Assembly (NCBI GenBank): GCA_964017145.1
Contig: OZ024850.1
Coordinates: forward strand, 2,643,618-2,707,617
Reading direction: 5' to 3'
DNA: 64,000 nt
From: Agrocybe praecox
Lineage: Eukaryota; Basidiomycota; Agaricomycetes; Agaricales; Agrocybaceae
Shown here in pieces: positions 45,584-57,710 of the stretch; within the stretch, counting starts at the first letter, position 1; each line of letters starts with the position of its first letter. The translations under genes and the position numbers were made by a program. The notes beneath the pieces are model-generated. The model searched no databases and was not told the DNA's origin. It worked only from the letters and a program-made list of their open reading frames with translations.

Positions 45584-46660
45584 AACGTATTTGGGTGGTG
45601 GTGGAAGGCAAGAAAAGCTGGGATAGGGGAAGAAAGCAAAGCGATATAGGGAAACCCAACCAGAGCGATATCAATGCTTGACGCATGTTATTTATGACAC
45701 TTCGTGAGATTTTCCCTAGAATAAGCTAGGCCGGCAGGCAGTACAAGAAATTCATGATTTCCGGTGACTCCGCAGTAGGTCATAAATGTCTTGGAGACAA
45801 CAATGCCTGAGGTGTCTACTTCGAGGGTGAATCAGGTCAGGTCAGGACCACGGTTCTGTCAACGATTAAAGCTCTCTCGACAAGAGGCTTCTGTGGAGTG
45901 CCTGATGCATGGCTTGCATGGTTTTTGCCGAATGAATATGGTGCGTCATGCGATCATTCTTTTTTGAGCGAATAAGGGAAAGCGGCATAAGGAATGCCAC
46001 CGTCGATCGAAGGATCCCAATCCAACGTTTGCACTGCATTCAAGGGCTGCATTGATAAGGTTTGCACTTGATTTCAATTGCCAGAGGATGGGCTTCAATT
46101 ATGTTGAACACGAGCACGACGATTCCTGCCATTCATTAAGGGGGAGCAACAGATTCGACACCTTCTGGAAAGCTTATAATATGAGCTCGATCTAAAATTC
46201 AACGAAGAAACAAAACATACATTGGAGTATGCATTCATAAGTACTCTGTTCTCGATACCCCATATCAGTATTATCAATCACAAGAGAACTTGGTGGAAAC
46301 TATGGTGCTGTCAAGTTTGCCGGTAAAGATCACGATAGTCTTCACATTCGGAAAGCCTAGCCAACTCAGAGTAAGGTAGGTGTAGATCGTTCTCTAGACT
46401 CTAAGATCTAAACGTGAACGTTGAACAGCCTTGAAGGGGTTGGGAAAGAAAAGTCTGGCGCACTGTGGGAAACCAAGGGCAAAGCGATCAATTATATCTT
46501 CCCTGATAGTCAACGTCTCCAGGTTTTCTTCCACGCTCCAACTTACATGCATTCAGACCAAAACAACTCCAAGAGACGAAAGGACTATACTAAAAACAAG
46601 TTTATTTATGTCCCTACATATCTCCATGAGCTTAGGAGAGTAAATGGAATGCAGTTGCTA
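45584..46660. other. Intergenic, no gene seen
   Basis: Promoter side of the DUF2235 gene and 3' side of AMP deaminase. The sequence is unremarkable. The open frames at 46421-46756 (+) and 46095-46277 (-) have no protein-like features. Confidence 0.5.
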
Positions 46661-49600
46661 CTAAACTGCCTTCGGGTTGGTGTTGGTATCGGCCATTATT
46701 TTCGCAGCCACGACTTCAGAAGTTGGCAGGATTATGTGGCGGGGAATAGGGCTTGACTTGATGGAGGTCACCACGCTGGCAGATGAGCGTCCACGAATCA
46801 TGTCCAGCTCTCCTACCAACGTCTGATGTCGATAAGTCAATCTGATATTTGGCACGTTCGTCTGTAGGAAAGACATTAATAACATTTAATCAACCCTTGA
46901 AAAATAGAGTCAAACCTTATTTATATCATTTCCAGCGGCTCCTGGGAGATACCATTTATCCCCTATCCAGTGGCGCTTGACGCTCATCTCAAACCCACTT
47001 TGCCTGACCGAATTACGCGCTAGTTCTCCCAGAGAGCTTTGCGGTAACTTGTAGATCTGAAACGCAAGACCAATCAGCTATGGACCTTTTTCAATCAAGA
47101 TGGCTGGCTTACATGTGCTGCAACGCTATATTCCTCCAGAAGCGGTTCCTGCATCCATCATTAGCCAAAATCGAGGATGTAAAAGGCATACAGTATCACC
47201 TTGGTGAAATGGAACTGAAGAGGGTCGTCGGTACTCAAGCTAACATTCAATCCTGTCTTGAAGAAATCAGGGAGGGGGTTCCTTTCGTATGTCAGGAAGA
47301 GGGCGTTATTGCTCAGAGGGCTCATTGCGATGCCGATCTGCTTCAAGTAGAACAAATATTGAAGCGCAGGTACTTTTCGCAACAGAATTCCGTGAGAGAT
47401 CGAATGGGCTGTCAAGAATGCAGAGGTCAGATGGTCTGTATCTCCTGCCTCTCCACAGTGAGGACGGAAAACAAAGGTATCTGAAAGGCGATCAAAATTT
47501 GATATTGGCAAGTAATTCTGAGATACTTACTGAATCCTCGGAGACGTCTCCAGTTGTTTAAGCTGGCCATGTTGGCAAACATATAGTATAGCCTATACAT
47601 CGGTCAATATAAATCAACTGGTACTAACTCCTGAATGGGCGTACCAGTATGAATAAGGAGGTGACTGAGGGAAGTCCCATAGCCTCGGGTAAGGAAATTT
47701 TTTATGAATTCTTCTCTCCACTTTCGACTCGTCATCGACTGTGTCGAAGCCAATAACACGCTGGAGGAATACATGCAACTCTGGATGGCTTCTTGGATCT
47801 TGTGTCACCTCGAACAAGGGCTTGAAGACATCTACAGAGGTCTGATAAAAATAATCGCAGAAGAGGCACATAAACACTGACTAACGACAACATCCTCATA
47901 GGTCCGAATAGAACCATTGGCTTTGTATACTTCGTATATTCTGGGTATTTGGATGAGCCAGCGAACGTTGTGGGAGTATAACTTGTTGTCGACGATCCAT
48001 TTTGCTAGCTTGTCCCATTCATCTGCACTCCTTCCGTAGATACTGATGCGCCATTCAACGTTCTAAAAATTCAGGATGAATACGCTTGCGAATATGTAAA
48101 CAAGAGGAGTTCCGGACCTGGTATTTGGTTTGTTCAAGATCATTCATCAATTCTAACGGAGAAAACAGTCAGATCGACGGTGGAAAAAGTCACATAGACA
48201 TATTAATACATACCCTTTGTAAGCTCTGCCAAATAACGGCCTTGAATAAAGTTGTCAGTCTTCAGGAAAATTTCCCTCAACCGGGATTCTCCAATAGGAT
48301 TATACTTTAAGTTGAACTTGTCAAAACGGTGGAATGAATCTTGATGTGCATGCATATCCAAAGTGTCAATCGACAGGTCATACGCAGTCAATTTAAGTGA
48401 TTCGAATACTTGAGAGAGCGTGAGTTCATGCCCGTCTCTGAAAATAACCACGTCCTGGATACATGTATTGTATTTGTGTGAGCACAAAAAGTAGTCGATA
48501 GCGAGGTAAGACCGACGAACGTTTGGACTCCGTTTCATCTTTGACTTAATAAACCGTAGCAAATGTTTTTGGTTCATGCTGCTGGAGTGATGTACGTGTG
48601 TATCCACTTTGCGTAGGTTGTAGAAATCACTGAATTCATTTTGAGCCGAGAGATAAAATTATGAGGCGTTAAAGACAGACCGATGAGGAACTTTCTGCAT
48701 TTAAGAATTAAAGCATGGACGCAGGAATGGACGTGAGGCGACTGACCTTCATATCCGCAAGTTCCTCAAATTCGTTTAAGAGTGTGTACATCGTAAACTT
48801 GCTTGATAGGTACTTCAACCTGCGATAAGCAAAGCTCTTCGTGGGGCCATCCGAGATTACACTGAGGATATATTCTAGATCAAGGAAGTATTCGCGGATA
48901 TCCGGGATGTCGAATGCGGGCTTCCTGTCTTTCTTTTCTTGTTCGTTCGCTGCTGTGCCACCGGTCAAAGAGTAGATAAAGGGATGGGAAAACGTCCTGA
49001 CTGTACCTTTCGTATCATCAAAAACCTGGAAAACACCCTTCATATCGATACTATAGGACCAGCCTTCATGAGGCCCAGGTATTTCACATTTTGCGAAGTC
49101 AAATTCATCCTCATCATTCATTGTTCCATCCGCACTGACGACTTCCTTATTTTTCCAATGCCAGTGAGGTGGGGGAGGCTTGGGGTATATATTCCACGGT
49201 TTAAACTCGTTGGCCTGAGATTCGGCATCATTCCATGATGAGGGAATTGGAACGTCAGGTCTGACACCAGACACATCGGCGTAATCATCGCCTAGAGGTT
49301 TGAAATGTCCATCGTAGTCGCGAGGGTCATCACCCAAGCGTTGTAATGATTTGAACATATATTTATCACGCAATTCAAGACACTTCTGAAGCGATTGCAG
49401 AAGGTGTACTTGTTCTGCATTGATTATATTTTCTAAGAGAGGGAGCTTTGAGATGATTATGACCTGGGAAGACACAAATCGTGACGCACCCGTAGCATGG
49501 GTCTCTCCTGTGAGATTCTTTTGTCGTTTAGATTCCTCTTCTCCTTCCTCGATGAATACATCACCCATCGCAGACCCTTGAAGAGAGGTACCATGTTTAA

Positions 49601-49847
49601 AGCTTCCCCCATCCGAGATTGCGTCCGATGTCCTACGATGAGCGTAATACTTTTCTTCTATCTAAGATAGAAGTTGTCAAAAAGGTATACATTGCCAGAA
49701 AAGGCTAATGAATACATGTTGCAGGCTCTTCTCTTCGGTGTAGCCAAAGAACCCATCCTTGGATTCCGGTATATGGAGACCACTCGACGCAGAAGGGAAG
49801 GCCTCCAGTGGGATATGATGAGATTGAGAGGGATCCTCCGAAGCCAT
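46661..49847 (-). CDS. AMD1: AMP deaminase
   Basis: It converts AMP to IMP and ammonia in the cytosol (purine nucleotide cycle). Thirteen exons: 49847-49716, 49661-48747, 48694-48681, 48629-48521, 48454-48214, 48152-48118, 48062-47886, 47841-47645, 47592-47531, 47480-47200, 47148-47113, 47056-46916 and 46861-46661 (846 residues). The long N-terminal region is variable. The catalytic part has [18 protein letters not shown] (metal ligands His365 and His367), [68 protein letters not shown] and [19 protein letters not shown]. It ends with [20 protein letters not shown] and a short tail. The third exon is 14 nt. The intron 48455-48520 is 66 nt and stop-free in frame. It is followed closely by ORC6 upstream on the same strand. 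Confidence 0.95.
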
Positions 49848-50079
49848 GATGGTTCGTGACAAGATGAACGATCGCTGCCGCGTCGTGCCAAATCCAAAAA
49901 AAAGCGTGTTGCTCGTGTTACCCTCGGCAATGCAAATTCGACAAAGTGGAAGATAAGATAATAACCGGGTTTGTACAGCACGCTACACTACACTACATAC
50001 AATCCATTAATTAATCATGGGTATAAGAGATACAATACACGCGGCCAATGGATGAAAGCAGGGTGTCTATCCATTAATG

Positions 50080-51470
50080 TTACACTCTGCCTTTCTTGGT
50101 TGGTTTATGGCGCGAAGAAGTTTCAGTGAGGGTTTTATTCAACCTCTTCCACATCTTATCAAGACGGGGATCACGAGCATTCCACTGTTTGAAATCGAGA
50201 TAAATGGGCCTGAAACGCCGGGATGATTGCTGAAATTTGTTCTCTTCGTCGTCGTCGGACTCATCATCAATCAGCTCGTCTGGAGCGGTCTCGACGACGG
50301 GTTTCAATGGACTAGAGGTCTTTGGGAATGGTGTAACTTCGTTTTTGGTAGGAGAAAGCTGTTGTTGAGGACGAGAGTGCGCAGCAGACGATGAACGGAG
50401 CGTCGGTTTGGTTGGTGTTACAGGTTCAAGATCCTCCTTTCTTTTCTTGCTCGGCGGGCCAGACATCTCGATGTCTGCCTCTATATTGCTAGAGACATCA
50501 TCGACAGGACGCTTCTTTGGGCTATCCTTCTTTGGCGTGTCCTTCGAAGGCATTTCGCGCAACGGTACTTTCTTCCATGGACTTGAGACTACCTTTGGTT
50601 GGGTGATCTTAACCGGTGAAATTGGTGTAGGCCGTGCTATCGACTTCGTGGGCGATGTTAGGGGCGTAGTGGTTCTTTGAGAACGTCTTAAAGCTGTCTG
50701 TGGTTCGGTCTCGTCTTGCGCTTGCTTTGAACTTGACGCTACTGCCGTCGCGCGTTTTGCTTGGAAGGCTAGAACAGATTCTCTTATTTTCGTGCGCAAC
50801 GATGAGTGGAAGTCGTTCAGCGTATGTGCCAATGTTATGAACTTTTTGCTTGGCACGCTTTCCCCACTCGCGTAGATTTCTGTCTTCGGCATAGTCTTTA
50901 CCTACTCGCATATTCAGTTTGATAATACTGCAGTAGGCAGAGAAGAATCTAAATCACCTTTGCTGACGAACAGACCCAGAAGTATACCACACATTTTATG
51001 GTAAGCTCATCAGGGAGGGTGTGCTTGACGAGCTTCCTGAATTCTCTTTCTATTTCAACGAGGAACGGGTTCAAGACGGGTTCAAGGGTAGTCGTTTTGT
51101 ATTTTTGATGCAGATGATCGTAGCCTATGCTAGCTTCTTCAATTGCTAACTTGGCCAGCTCGTAAACTTTCTGAAAGTCCTGGGGTCGGAGGCAGGAAGC
51201 AATTTGTGCACTCTTGAGCTTGACGTCCCCATTGTTAAGTCTAGAGAAAGTCTAAGCAAATACAAAATTGAAGATAAGTTTAGACAGTTAAGATCACCTT
51301 TCGGAAGCCAGTAGTACACAAGCTGCTGGTAGCCCTGTTGACAACCCTCCAACGTCATAGCCAGATCCTGGGGCAGTTTTGGTTTCAGCCTTTCGAAGCA
51401 GTACACCTGCGAGGTCCAAGGTTTCTTCACTGGCATGAAAAGAGTCCAGTAGGTGTCTGTTACGTGACAT
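50080..51470 (-). CDS. ORC6: Origin recognition complex subunit 6 (ORC6)
   Basis: The smallest subunit of the replication origin recognition complex, nuclear. Exons are 51470-51298, 51240-50958 and 50901-50080 (425 residues). The N-terminal TFIIB-like region reads LLRKAETKTAPGSG, GLSTGLPAACVLLASERLNN and GDVKLKSAQIASCLRPQDF. YELAKLAIEEASIGYDHLH and EIEREFRKLVKHTLPDELT follow, then IKCVVYFWVCSSAK and the VKTMPKTEIYASGE turn. A long disordered region rich in Ser/Pro/Lys contains several SP/TP sites (for example PLTSPTKS, QQQLSPTKN) that could be CDK targets, by inference. The tail is FRPIYLDFKQWNARDPRLDK. The start at 51470 is the first ATG in the frame that fits the family; an upstream extension is possible. 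It is divergent from the MYND gene with 256 bases between starts. Confidence 0.85.
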
Positions 51471-51726
51471 TGTTGTAGCACGTCTGCCAACAAGTTGAAT
51501 GCGATGAAAATCAGGAACAGGCCGTCCCGAGATTGTTTTTTTAACTGCAGATTCAAGTTGAAGAGGGCGAATGGATGGCTGTGACTTTGTAACCATGGCC
51601 GTCCACGTGCATGTGACTTCTCGTGTGGTAAGTATTCCAAGCCGATGAAAGCCGATGTAGCCCAGGGCCATGTTAACCAAAAATCCACTGTTCAACTCAT
51701 TTCCTCCCCTACCTTCTCGACGAATA

Positions 51727-53235
51727 ATGTCAAATCCTGGTAGCTCTGTCGATGATGATGGGAGGATAATCTATCTTCCCGTTGCTCCCAAGAATGATGC
51801 GAAATGTTCATACGAGTTATGTCGAGTAACCCAAAGCAACTCCCAGCTACATTTGTGTAGTGGTTGTAGAGAGGTTTGAGCGATTGTATCAGTGTCTCTA
51901 CAATTTGCATTAACTGATAATACAGGCTGTCTACTGTTCTAAAATTTGCCAACGAGCTGACTGGAAGAAAGCTCACAAGCTGTATTGCGGTTAGTCTGTT
52001 ACAACAAAATCATAAATGTCGAAACAAAGCCTCATTTATGGGGGAAACCATCACTTTACGGCCATTCAGGGAAGACGGACAGGATTGACCTTCGATCGTA
52101 CTACCCACTACTCGCCTATGTCTCCCATCTATGTCACAAACATCTAGCTGTCCTAGAGCATATTGCCTTGAAGTGTGAAATAGATGTGTACCAAGCGGAT
52201 CTTCACGACTTTCAAGTAAAAGCATGTCAAGTATTACTCATCGGCGGTCGTCTCCCGCCTGGACGAGTAGATTTAGAAGAATGGTGGGCTGATGCACCCT
52301 CGCCTTCGGATCGAGTGATTTTACGACGTCGCGACATGTACGATGGATATCTATTGCCTATCACGCTTGCTACTTGTGTGGCTCTCGCGGCGGAAATTTA
52401 CACCACGAATGTGTTTCCAGCGGGGTCAGAACCTGGCTGGTAACGTACAGATAACCGTCGCCTGCGTCTGTTTACTGGAACATCGCCCATTTCAGATTTT
52501 GGAGTCGCAAAAGGCTCTGTCAAGGTTGTTGGACAAGATCGTCTGTTTTTCTCAAATTATGATGACGATATAAAAGACGGCAAGCTTAACCAAGATCCTG
52601 ATGATCACTACTGGATATATTTCATTGACTTTGCTGGCGACGAGTATATCTTGGAATGCGGGATGTTTCCTTTCAATTTTTTGCAGACTGTTCCAGTCAA
52701 GCCCTACAGTCTCTCAGCAGATGTAGACGAAATTCCGGGCGTTTTATGTACGACATCCGCTACCTCTAAATCAAATGTACCTCTAACTCTGGATGGCACA
52801 ATTTGGCGACCTCGCGAGCGGCATTCCATCCTCCGAGAAAAAGAACTTGGGCCCGTATTCAAGGCTAGCTACCGGGGGATTGATTCCGATCCCCTTGCTA
52901 CAACAGCTCTCTTCTCGTTTATGGATAAAATCTCTGGTCGAAAATGCCTCAAAACAGAAAGGGTCTTAATCCAGCACTTTGTAAAAGTTGCCTGTACAGT
53001 TATTGGGCACAACGCCATGAAGCGCCAATATCTTCAATTCCCCAAAGAACCTCCGTCCGCAGAAGAGTTCATGAGCCCATCATTCACGTACGCTGTGGAG
53101 AATACGGACGTCACTGAAAAATGTCAAAAACGCGTGAAATCCTTGGCTCGGAAAATGAAGAAGGGGGATATCACTGTCGAGGAAGGTGGCGCAGCGCTTG
53201 AGGCATGGACAAATAGAAATGGGGTAGATCTCTGA
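51727..53235 (+). pseudogene. MYND-type zinc-finger protein gene with an in-frame TAA
   Basis: Proposed exons are 51727-51873, 51926-51989 and 52070-53235. The finger reads CSYELCRVTQSNSQLHLCSG (start) then CREAVYCSKICQRADWKKAH and KLYC, giving the Cys/His pattern of MYND. It is followed by DRIDLRSYYPLLAYVSHLCH, DRVILRRRDMYDGYLLP and AAEIYTTN. A TAA at 52441-52443 then interrupts. Beyond it, in the same frame, the expected continuation DNRRLRLFTGTSPISDFG, DPDDHYWIYFIDFAGDEY and the C-terminal region to 53233-53235 follow without another stop. I could not find a GT-AG or GC-AG intron that removes the stop and keeps phase. It is therefore a recent pseudogene, a truncated gene or a sequence error. 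Function is unknown; the family is much expanded in Agaricomycetes. Confidence 0.75.
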
Positions 53236-53504
53236 ATGAGAGCGGAAGACCACCGCAGACGGCAGTATTCTTGACCTAGCTTGACCTCTCCATAAAATTC
53301 CGTTTTCATTATGCTTCATTGAACATTTCGTCTTGATTTATTTAACTACAAAATAACAGTGTCTTGTTGAGTTTTAGATGTACAAGTAAGAACAAATTTT
53401 CTATCTCAGTTTCCATTGGAAAACATAGTTCGTTCACAGAAATCTAGGTATGTCTATGGAAACAACGTGATTTCTTTTCATGTCTATCTCATTATTCTGA
53501 ATTT

Positions 53505-55262
53505 TTAATCCGAACGAAGTGTCCTGAATGATCCCGCATGTAAACAATTTTGTAATTGGTGTGGTATGGACGAAGGTAGATCACAGAATATCCTTTCTTT
53601 TGGGCCTCGAGAATTCGACCAGTGATGATGATAATTTCCATGATTGTAGACAGGTGTCGCCTCTGCATAAGGAAGGGCGGCCTTGATGGCATCTATGGCG
53701 GGGGCATAACGCCGACTAGTGTCGGCGCTGTTCGCTTTTAGGCAACTGATACACAAGGTAAGTTCCCTGAGTCGGCGGAATAAACGAAGCCAAGCCAATA
53801 CGTCTTCGATTTGGCTGGGTACTTCGGGTAGGAAGTAGGGAAGTTCTATAGTCAAGCGAGTTACAGCGTCGAAAGACGCAACAAACTCTCGGTGGTCGCT
53901 CGGTGTTGGCGAAATGGGACACCTATCATGATCTGCCATGCAAACACTGACGCATGGATTGATCTTGAGTTTCGAAAGTCGACGGTTCATGATGGAAAAA
54001 TGCCAGGAAAGATCGTTCAACGACACGTGGTAATTGTAGTACCAGTCGATGATGATGTTGACGTTCGCTAAGAAAGGAAGACTGAATGGGTGACTGAAAA
54101 GAAATGCCGCCTGTTCAGAAAAGCCTGTGAAAGATGTTAAATGATGTAGAGAGATATTTCGACTGGGCGTAGTATTTATCACTGGAAGTGGCGAAATGCG
54201 ATCGAAAGACAAGGGGGCAAAGGTTATACTCCTGAGGCGTGGAAAAAGGTGCAATGCACCAACTACCGACTCGAAAAAAACTGGTTCATCATACGCCGCG
54301 TTTAGTTCAACCAATTTTGGGAGTGATACGACGATACGAGGAAGGAGGTGCCGTCGAAATTCCTCTTCCTTCATAGGTTTCGTCAAAGACAGAGTTAACG
54401 ATGTGATATTCGAGGACTTCAAAAGGTCGAATGTCCATGTCGCAAAGGGAGGAACGAGAAGGAAATGACAATTAAGGTCCATCCGAGTTAAATAATTCGG
54501 TGAGGGAATGGATGGCAGAAAGGGGCGAGGAAGTAGATTTGACTCTAAATGTTTTCGATATTTCCATCCATTCCCTCGTAATTGGCGTTTACGCGTACGA
54601 CTGAGCGGTAGGGCATCCATGCAAAACTGAATAAAGTTCTGCCATCTCGAGACAATGAAATTGTCTACGGCCTGGAACTCGTATGCCTTTTGGAATGGGT
54701 ATGCATAGAGATCTGCAATATGAAATGAACTGCAGGACTTCCGCATCGAAAGCCCGACAAAGTCGTGAACGGCTAACATTAGTCGTTGCATTGGGAGGTG
54801 TTGAAGTTGACGATATGTTAGACGTCCCAGATCGACGTCAAACACCATATAAACGTTTTCAACTGACAAAATTAAAGACATAAGAAAACTGACTTGGTCG
54901 ACCCTCCTTGATAAAAATCGAGAATTACTCCCACGGAGATTCTGCTTGGACAGGATACAAATAAACGTCTGAAGGTTTGCTTGTGAGAAGTATACTGCCA
55001 GGGCACCAAGTCCAGCGTCCCAGCTCATCAGGCTGAAATCCACAATGCACTTTTTCCGCTCAGGGTCCAGGGGTAAATGCATTCTGCGCATGAAGATAGG
55101 CAGTGCGATGTCGTTCATGCAGCGACATGTTTTGGCGAGGTTTAAGAGATCTTCTGAGCGACTGTGATGTGAGAGAATGAAGAAAAGTTCGGTAGGTAGA
55201 CCAGAGATTCCATGGTGTGGCATTCTTGGGCTTTGGTAAGAAGAGAAGCTGATGATTTTCAA
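53505..55262 (-). CDS. F-box domain protein, intronless
   Basis: A single exon of 585 residues (or 572 from the second ATG, MPHHGISGLPTEL). The F-box lies near the N-terminus: GISGLPTELFFILSHHSRSE followed by DLLNLAKTCRCMNDIALPIF. F-box proteins bind SKP1 and recruit substrates to SCF ubiquitin ligases. The remainder has repeated leucine-rich strands, for example FDLLKSSNITSLTLSLTKPM, RIVVSLPKLVELNAAYDEP and LRLFRRLRELTLCIS, consistent with irregular LRR-like repeats that read a substrate. The target is unknown. This type is numerous and fast-evolving in mushroom genomes. It converges with the MYND gene (269 bases between stops) and is divergent from another F-box-like gene (298 bases between starts). 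Confidence 0.85.
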   Translation of the reverse strand: MKIISFSSYQSPRMPHHGISGLPTELFFILSHHSRSEDLLNLAKTCRCMNDIALPIFMRRMHLPLDPERKKCIVDFSLMSWDAGLGALAVYFSQANLQTFICILSKQNLRGSNSRFLSRRVDQVSFLMSLILSVENVYMVFDVDLGRLTYRQLQHLPMQRLMLAVHDFVGLSMRKSCSSFHIADLYAYPFQKAYEFQAVDNFIVSRWQNFIQFCMDALPLSRTRKRQLRGNGWKYRKHLESNLLPRPFLPSIPSPNYLTRMDLNCHFLLVPPFATWTFDLLKSSNITSLTLSLTKPMKEEEFRRHLLPRIVVSLPKLVELNAAYDEPVFFESVVGALHLFPRLRSITFAPLSFDRISPLPVINTTPSRNISLHHLTSFTGFSEQAAFLFSHPFSLPFLANVNIIIDWYYNYHVSLNDLSWHFSIMNRRLSKLKINPCVSVCMADHDRCPISPTPSDHREFVASFDAVTRLTIELPYFLPEVPSQIEDVLAWLRLFRRLRELTLCISCLKANSADTSRRYAPAIDAIKAALPYAEATPVYNHGNYHHHWSNSRGPKERIFCDLPSSIPHQLQNCLHAGSFRTLRSD

Positions 55263-55560
55263 TGGTCATGATGATATGTATCAAGAAACTTAAATATAGA
55301 TCTGTATCACACAGCCACCTTGAAATCGATTAAGTGCTTTGCTTTGTTCTTCCATGTTTCCTTTTTTTATGTTCAACAAAACTCTTCCTGAAGGAGACGA
55401 AATCTTATGATAGGCTTTTCTTTAGGCCCCAGCCGATTGCCTGCGGTTGAATAAGTCGGGAGGAGTTGCAATTGTATTTAACTAAAAGGTCAAAAATTCA
55501 TCACATACTTTTCGCTCTCTACCCCCAACCTTTGTTTCCTAGGGTTCCACTGAAATCGTC

Positions 55561-57165
55561 ATGAGCTCCAGGCGCATATCAGACGAGGATACCGAGGCGT
55601 GTATCGACTTCCTGGCTGGGGAAATGGTACCTCCTTTCCGTCGAATACCCCCCTTCATGGAAAGTACAGTCAAGGCCGCCAAAGATCAAGCTTACAGTGG
55701 AATTTTGAACTGCTTACTAGTCTCGAAGCTTTTCTACAGGCGCGCATCTGCCCATCTATACGCAACAATATGCCTCGTAGATGCACCCTACAAATGGCAT
55801 AAAAATTAACAACTCTTGGAAAGCCTTGTAGACAACCCTCAACTCAGCAAATCTATTTGTGCCATCGAAATATATCTCAAGCCAGTGCGTAAAGGGAAAA
55901 GGCCGGGTAGCATGGGCTGTCCTAAATCTTTCATTCCCGACTTGTTGAACCTACTTCAACACGAGTCCCAGAATAGTGAAGGCGTAATTTCGCTCCGAAT
56001 ATCGTCAATGTACCCAACTGATGACCCAGAACCCTGGTCAAAGATGGACAATGCGATTTTATATGAGCTGTATAGGCTAACGTTTTTACAGAATACAAAC
56101 ATAGAAGGAATAAAGGAACTTGCGCTTCAAAACTTTCATATCTCTGATCTGAAGGACGTCCCCTTGGACTTCATCACCAATTTCAAGCCATCGATCAAGC
56201 ATTTGACCGTGCATAACCTCAAGTTTCGTGGGACCGTGACTTTCCAATGCTTTACTAGTCTTGAAGACTTTCGTAGGTTGAACATTTCTGAAGATACCAC
56301 GCCTGACCTGGAACCTGCAAAGTTTCCGAAGACTTTCTTTGAAAACCTGACCTACGGTTCTATCTATTCTGATTCCGTCATCAGCAAAGTTCATTATACT
56401 TTCTGGAAGCCCTTCTCACAGCTAATCGAGTTGGAATTTTTTCTGCTCCACGAGTGCGACCGCCAATTCTTTGACGTAATCGAAAAACATGCATCCCATA
56501 GGCTCGAAGCACTCATAATGTAAGCCGCATTTGAACCCCTCTCTCCGTCGTGTTTGCTGATATTTTTTATTTATCGGTGTTACAGCAATACAACGTACTA
56601 CAAGTACCCAAGAACCAACTCAAAGGGCAAAGGACTCAATGAGCGCATGCATGTGATTGACATAGGAAATTTCCCTCGACTCCAGAAGTTCGTAATGAAG
56701 GACCACAGATCTCCGGCTGGTGTCGTCGAATCTCCTGACACTGTAACCAACTTGGTCTCGTCGGATATCTATTTTCTCGCGTCATTATTCGAAGTTGGAA
56801 AGCCTTCGTCACTAAAAGTCATCCAAGCGTCTACGCGATCCTCAATCAAGGACAAACACGTAGATGGGACTTGGGTTATACTTTCAAAAGAATACTACCA
56901 TTGGCAACGGTTGGATCATCAACTGCTTTCTCCGAAGTACCCCCACATCCGGATTGTTGACTTGACAATTGAACTTGAAGACTTCGACGCAACTGTCAAG
57001 ATGGAAGAAATGTTGGAAGTTGCCAAATACATAAAACAAAAAATCCTGGAAAGCTTCACAAACCTGAGCGACGCTGTGCCGACTCCCAACTGTCGACGAC
57101 CATCTCCGGTTACTTTTACCTTGAATGTACCGCCAATTCACCCAGGAACAAGGAGGGAGATATGA
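55561..57165 (+). pseudogene. F-box/LRR-like protein gene with an early in-frame TAA
   Basis: Two proposed exons, 55561-56519 and 56586-57165 (GTAAGC..ACAG intron of 66 nt). The first 82 codons read MSSRRISDEDTEACIDFL and LNCLLVSKLFYRRASAHLYA up to YKWHKN. A TAA at 55807-55809 follows, and the next codons continue in the same frame with LLESLVDNPQLSKSICAIEI, LNLLQHESQNSEGVISLRIS and LIELEFFLLHECDRQFF. The second exon adds FPRLQKFVMKDHRSPAGV and HIRIVDLTIELEDFD. The layout (short helical start, then leucine-rich strands) is that of basidiomycete F-box-like proteins. A protein from 55561 would stop after 82 residues; the rest lacks a good start codon. I call it a young pseudogene, with sequence error as the alternative. 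Confidence 0.65.
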
Positions 57166-57710
57166 AGATAATCTTTTTTTTCCGTAAATGTGCACGGATC
57201 TTTCATAGCATCCATCTTCACAGGAACAGCGTACGTTGTAATAACTCCGGTTTACGTGCAATCAAAATCTGCAGAGTCATTACACACACAATTTATAGAT
57301 TTGTTGAATGGTGGATTTAGAACAGACCGCATTCTCGATTTCTCGGCATTCCCAACACTCGTAATCTCTACGGTAACCGTTAATATATGTCAAGTTTTGG
57401 TGGGGACTTTCTACATTGGGAAATAAATACCCGATTTAGACATTAAACGTGGTTCTGACTTTGTCTTGCAAAAAAACATTGGGGGGAGAATAAATAAAAT
57501 TGAGACAGATGATTACAGGGTAGAGCATATATAAAGCAGTAGCCGAGTTTAGGAGTAGTTATATACATATGGCGTTGCGTCGTGATGTGTCGGTCGTGAT
57601 GTGGCGTAGTCGTGCAGTGTTCCAGGGTACATACAATAATATACGTATACAATGAGTCTAACTAATGCAAGAGTCCAGTAAGAGAAGATAATGTGTATAA
57701 AATGATGTTC
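57166..57710. other. Convergent intergenic region, no gene seen
   Basis: 3' flanks of the F-box-like gene and of the secreted-protein gene. The open frames at 57190-57426 (+) and 57443-57652 (-) show no motifs. The sequence is AT-rich with TATATA and CATACA runs. Confidence 0.5.

Noticed and set aside
15146..51470. A possible cluster of DNA repair and replication genes (RAD4, RecQ, ORC6)
   Set aside because: They are separated by many unrelated genes on both strands with no shared promoters. Fungal housekeeping genes of this kind are scattered, so the grouping is probably chance.
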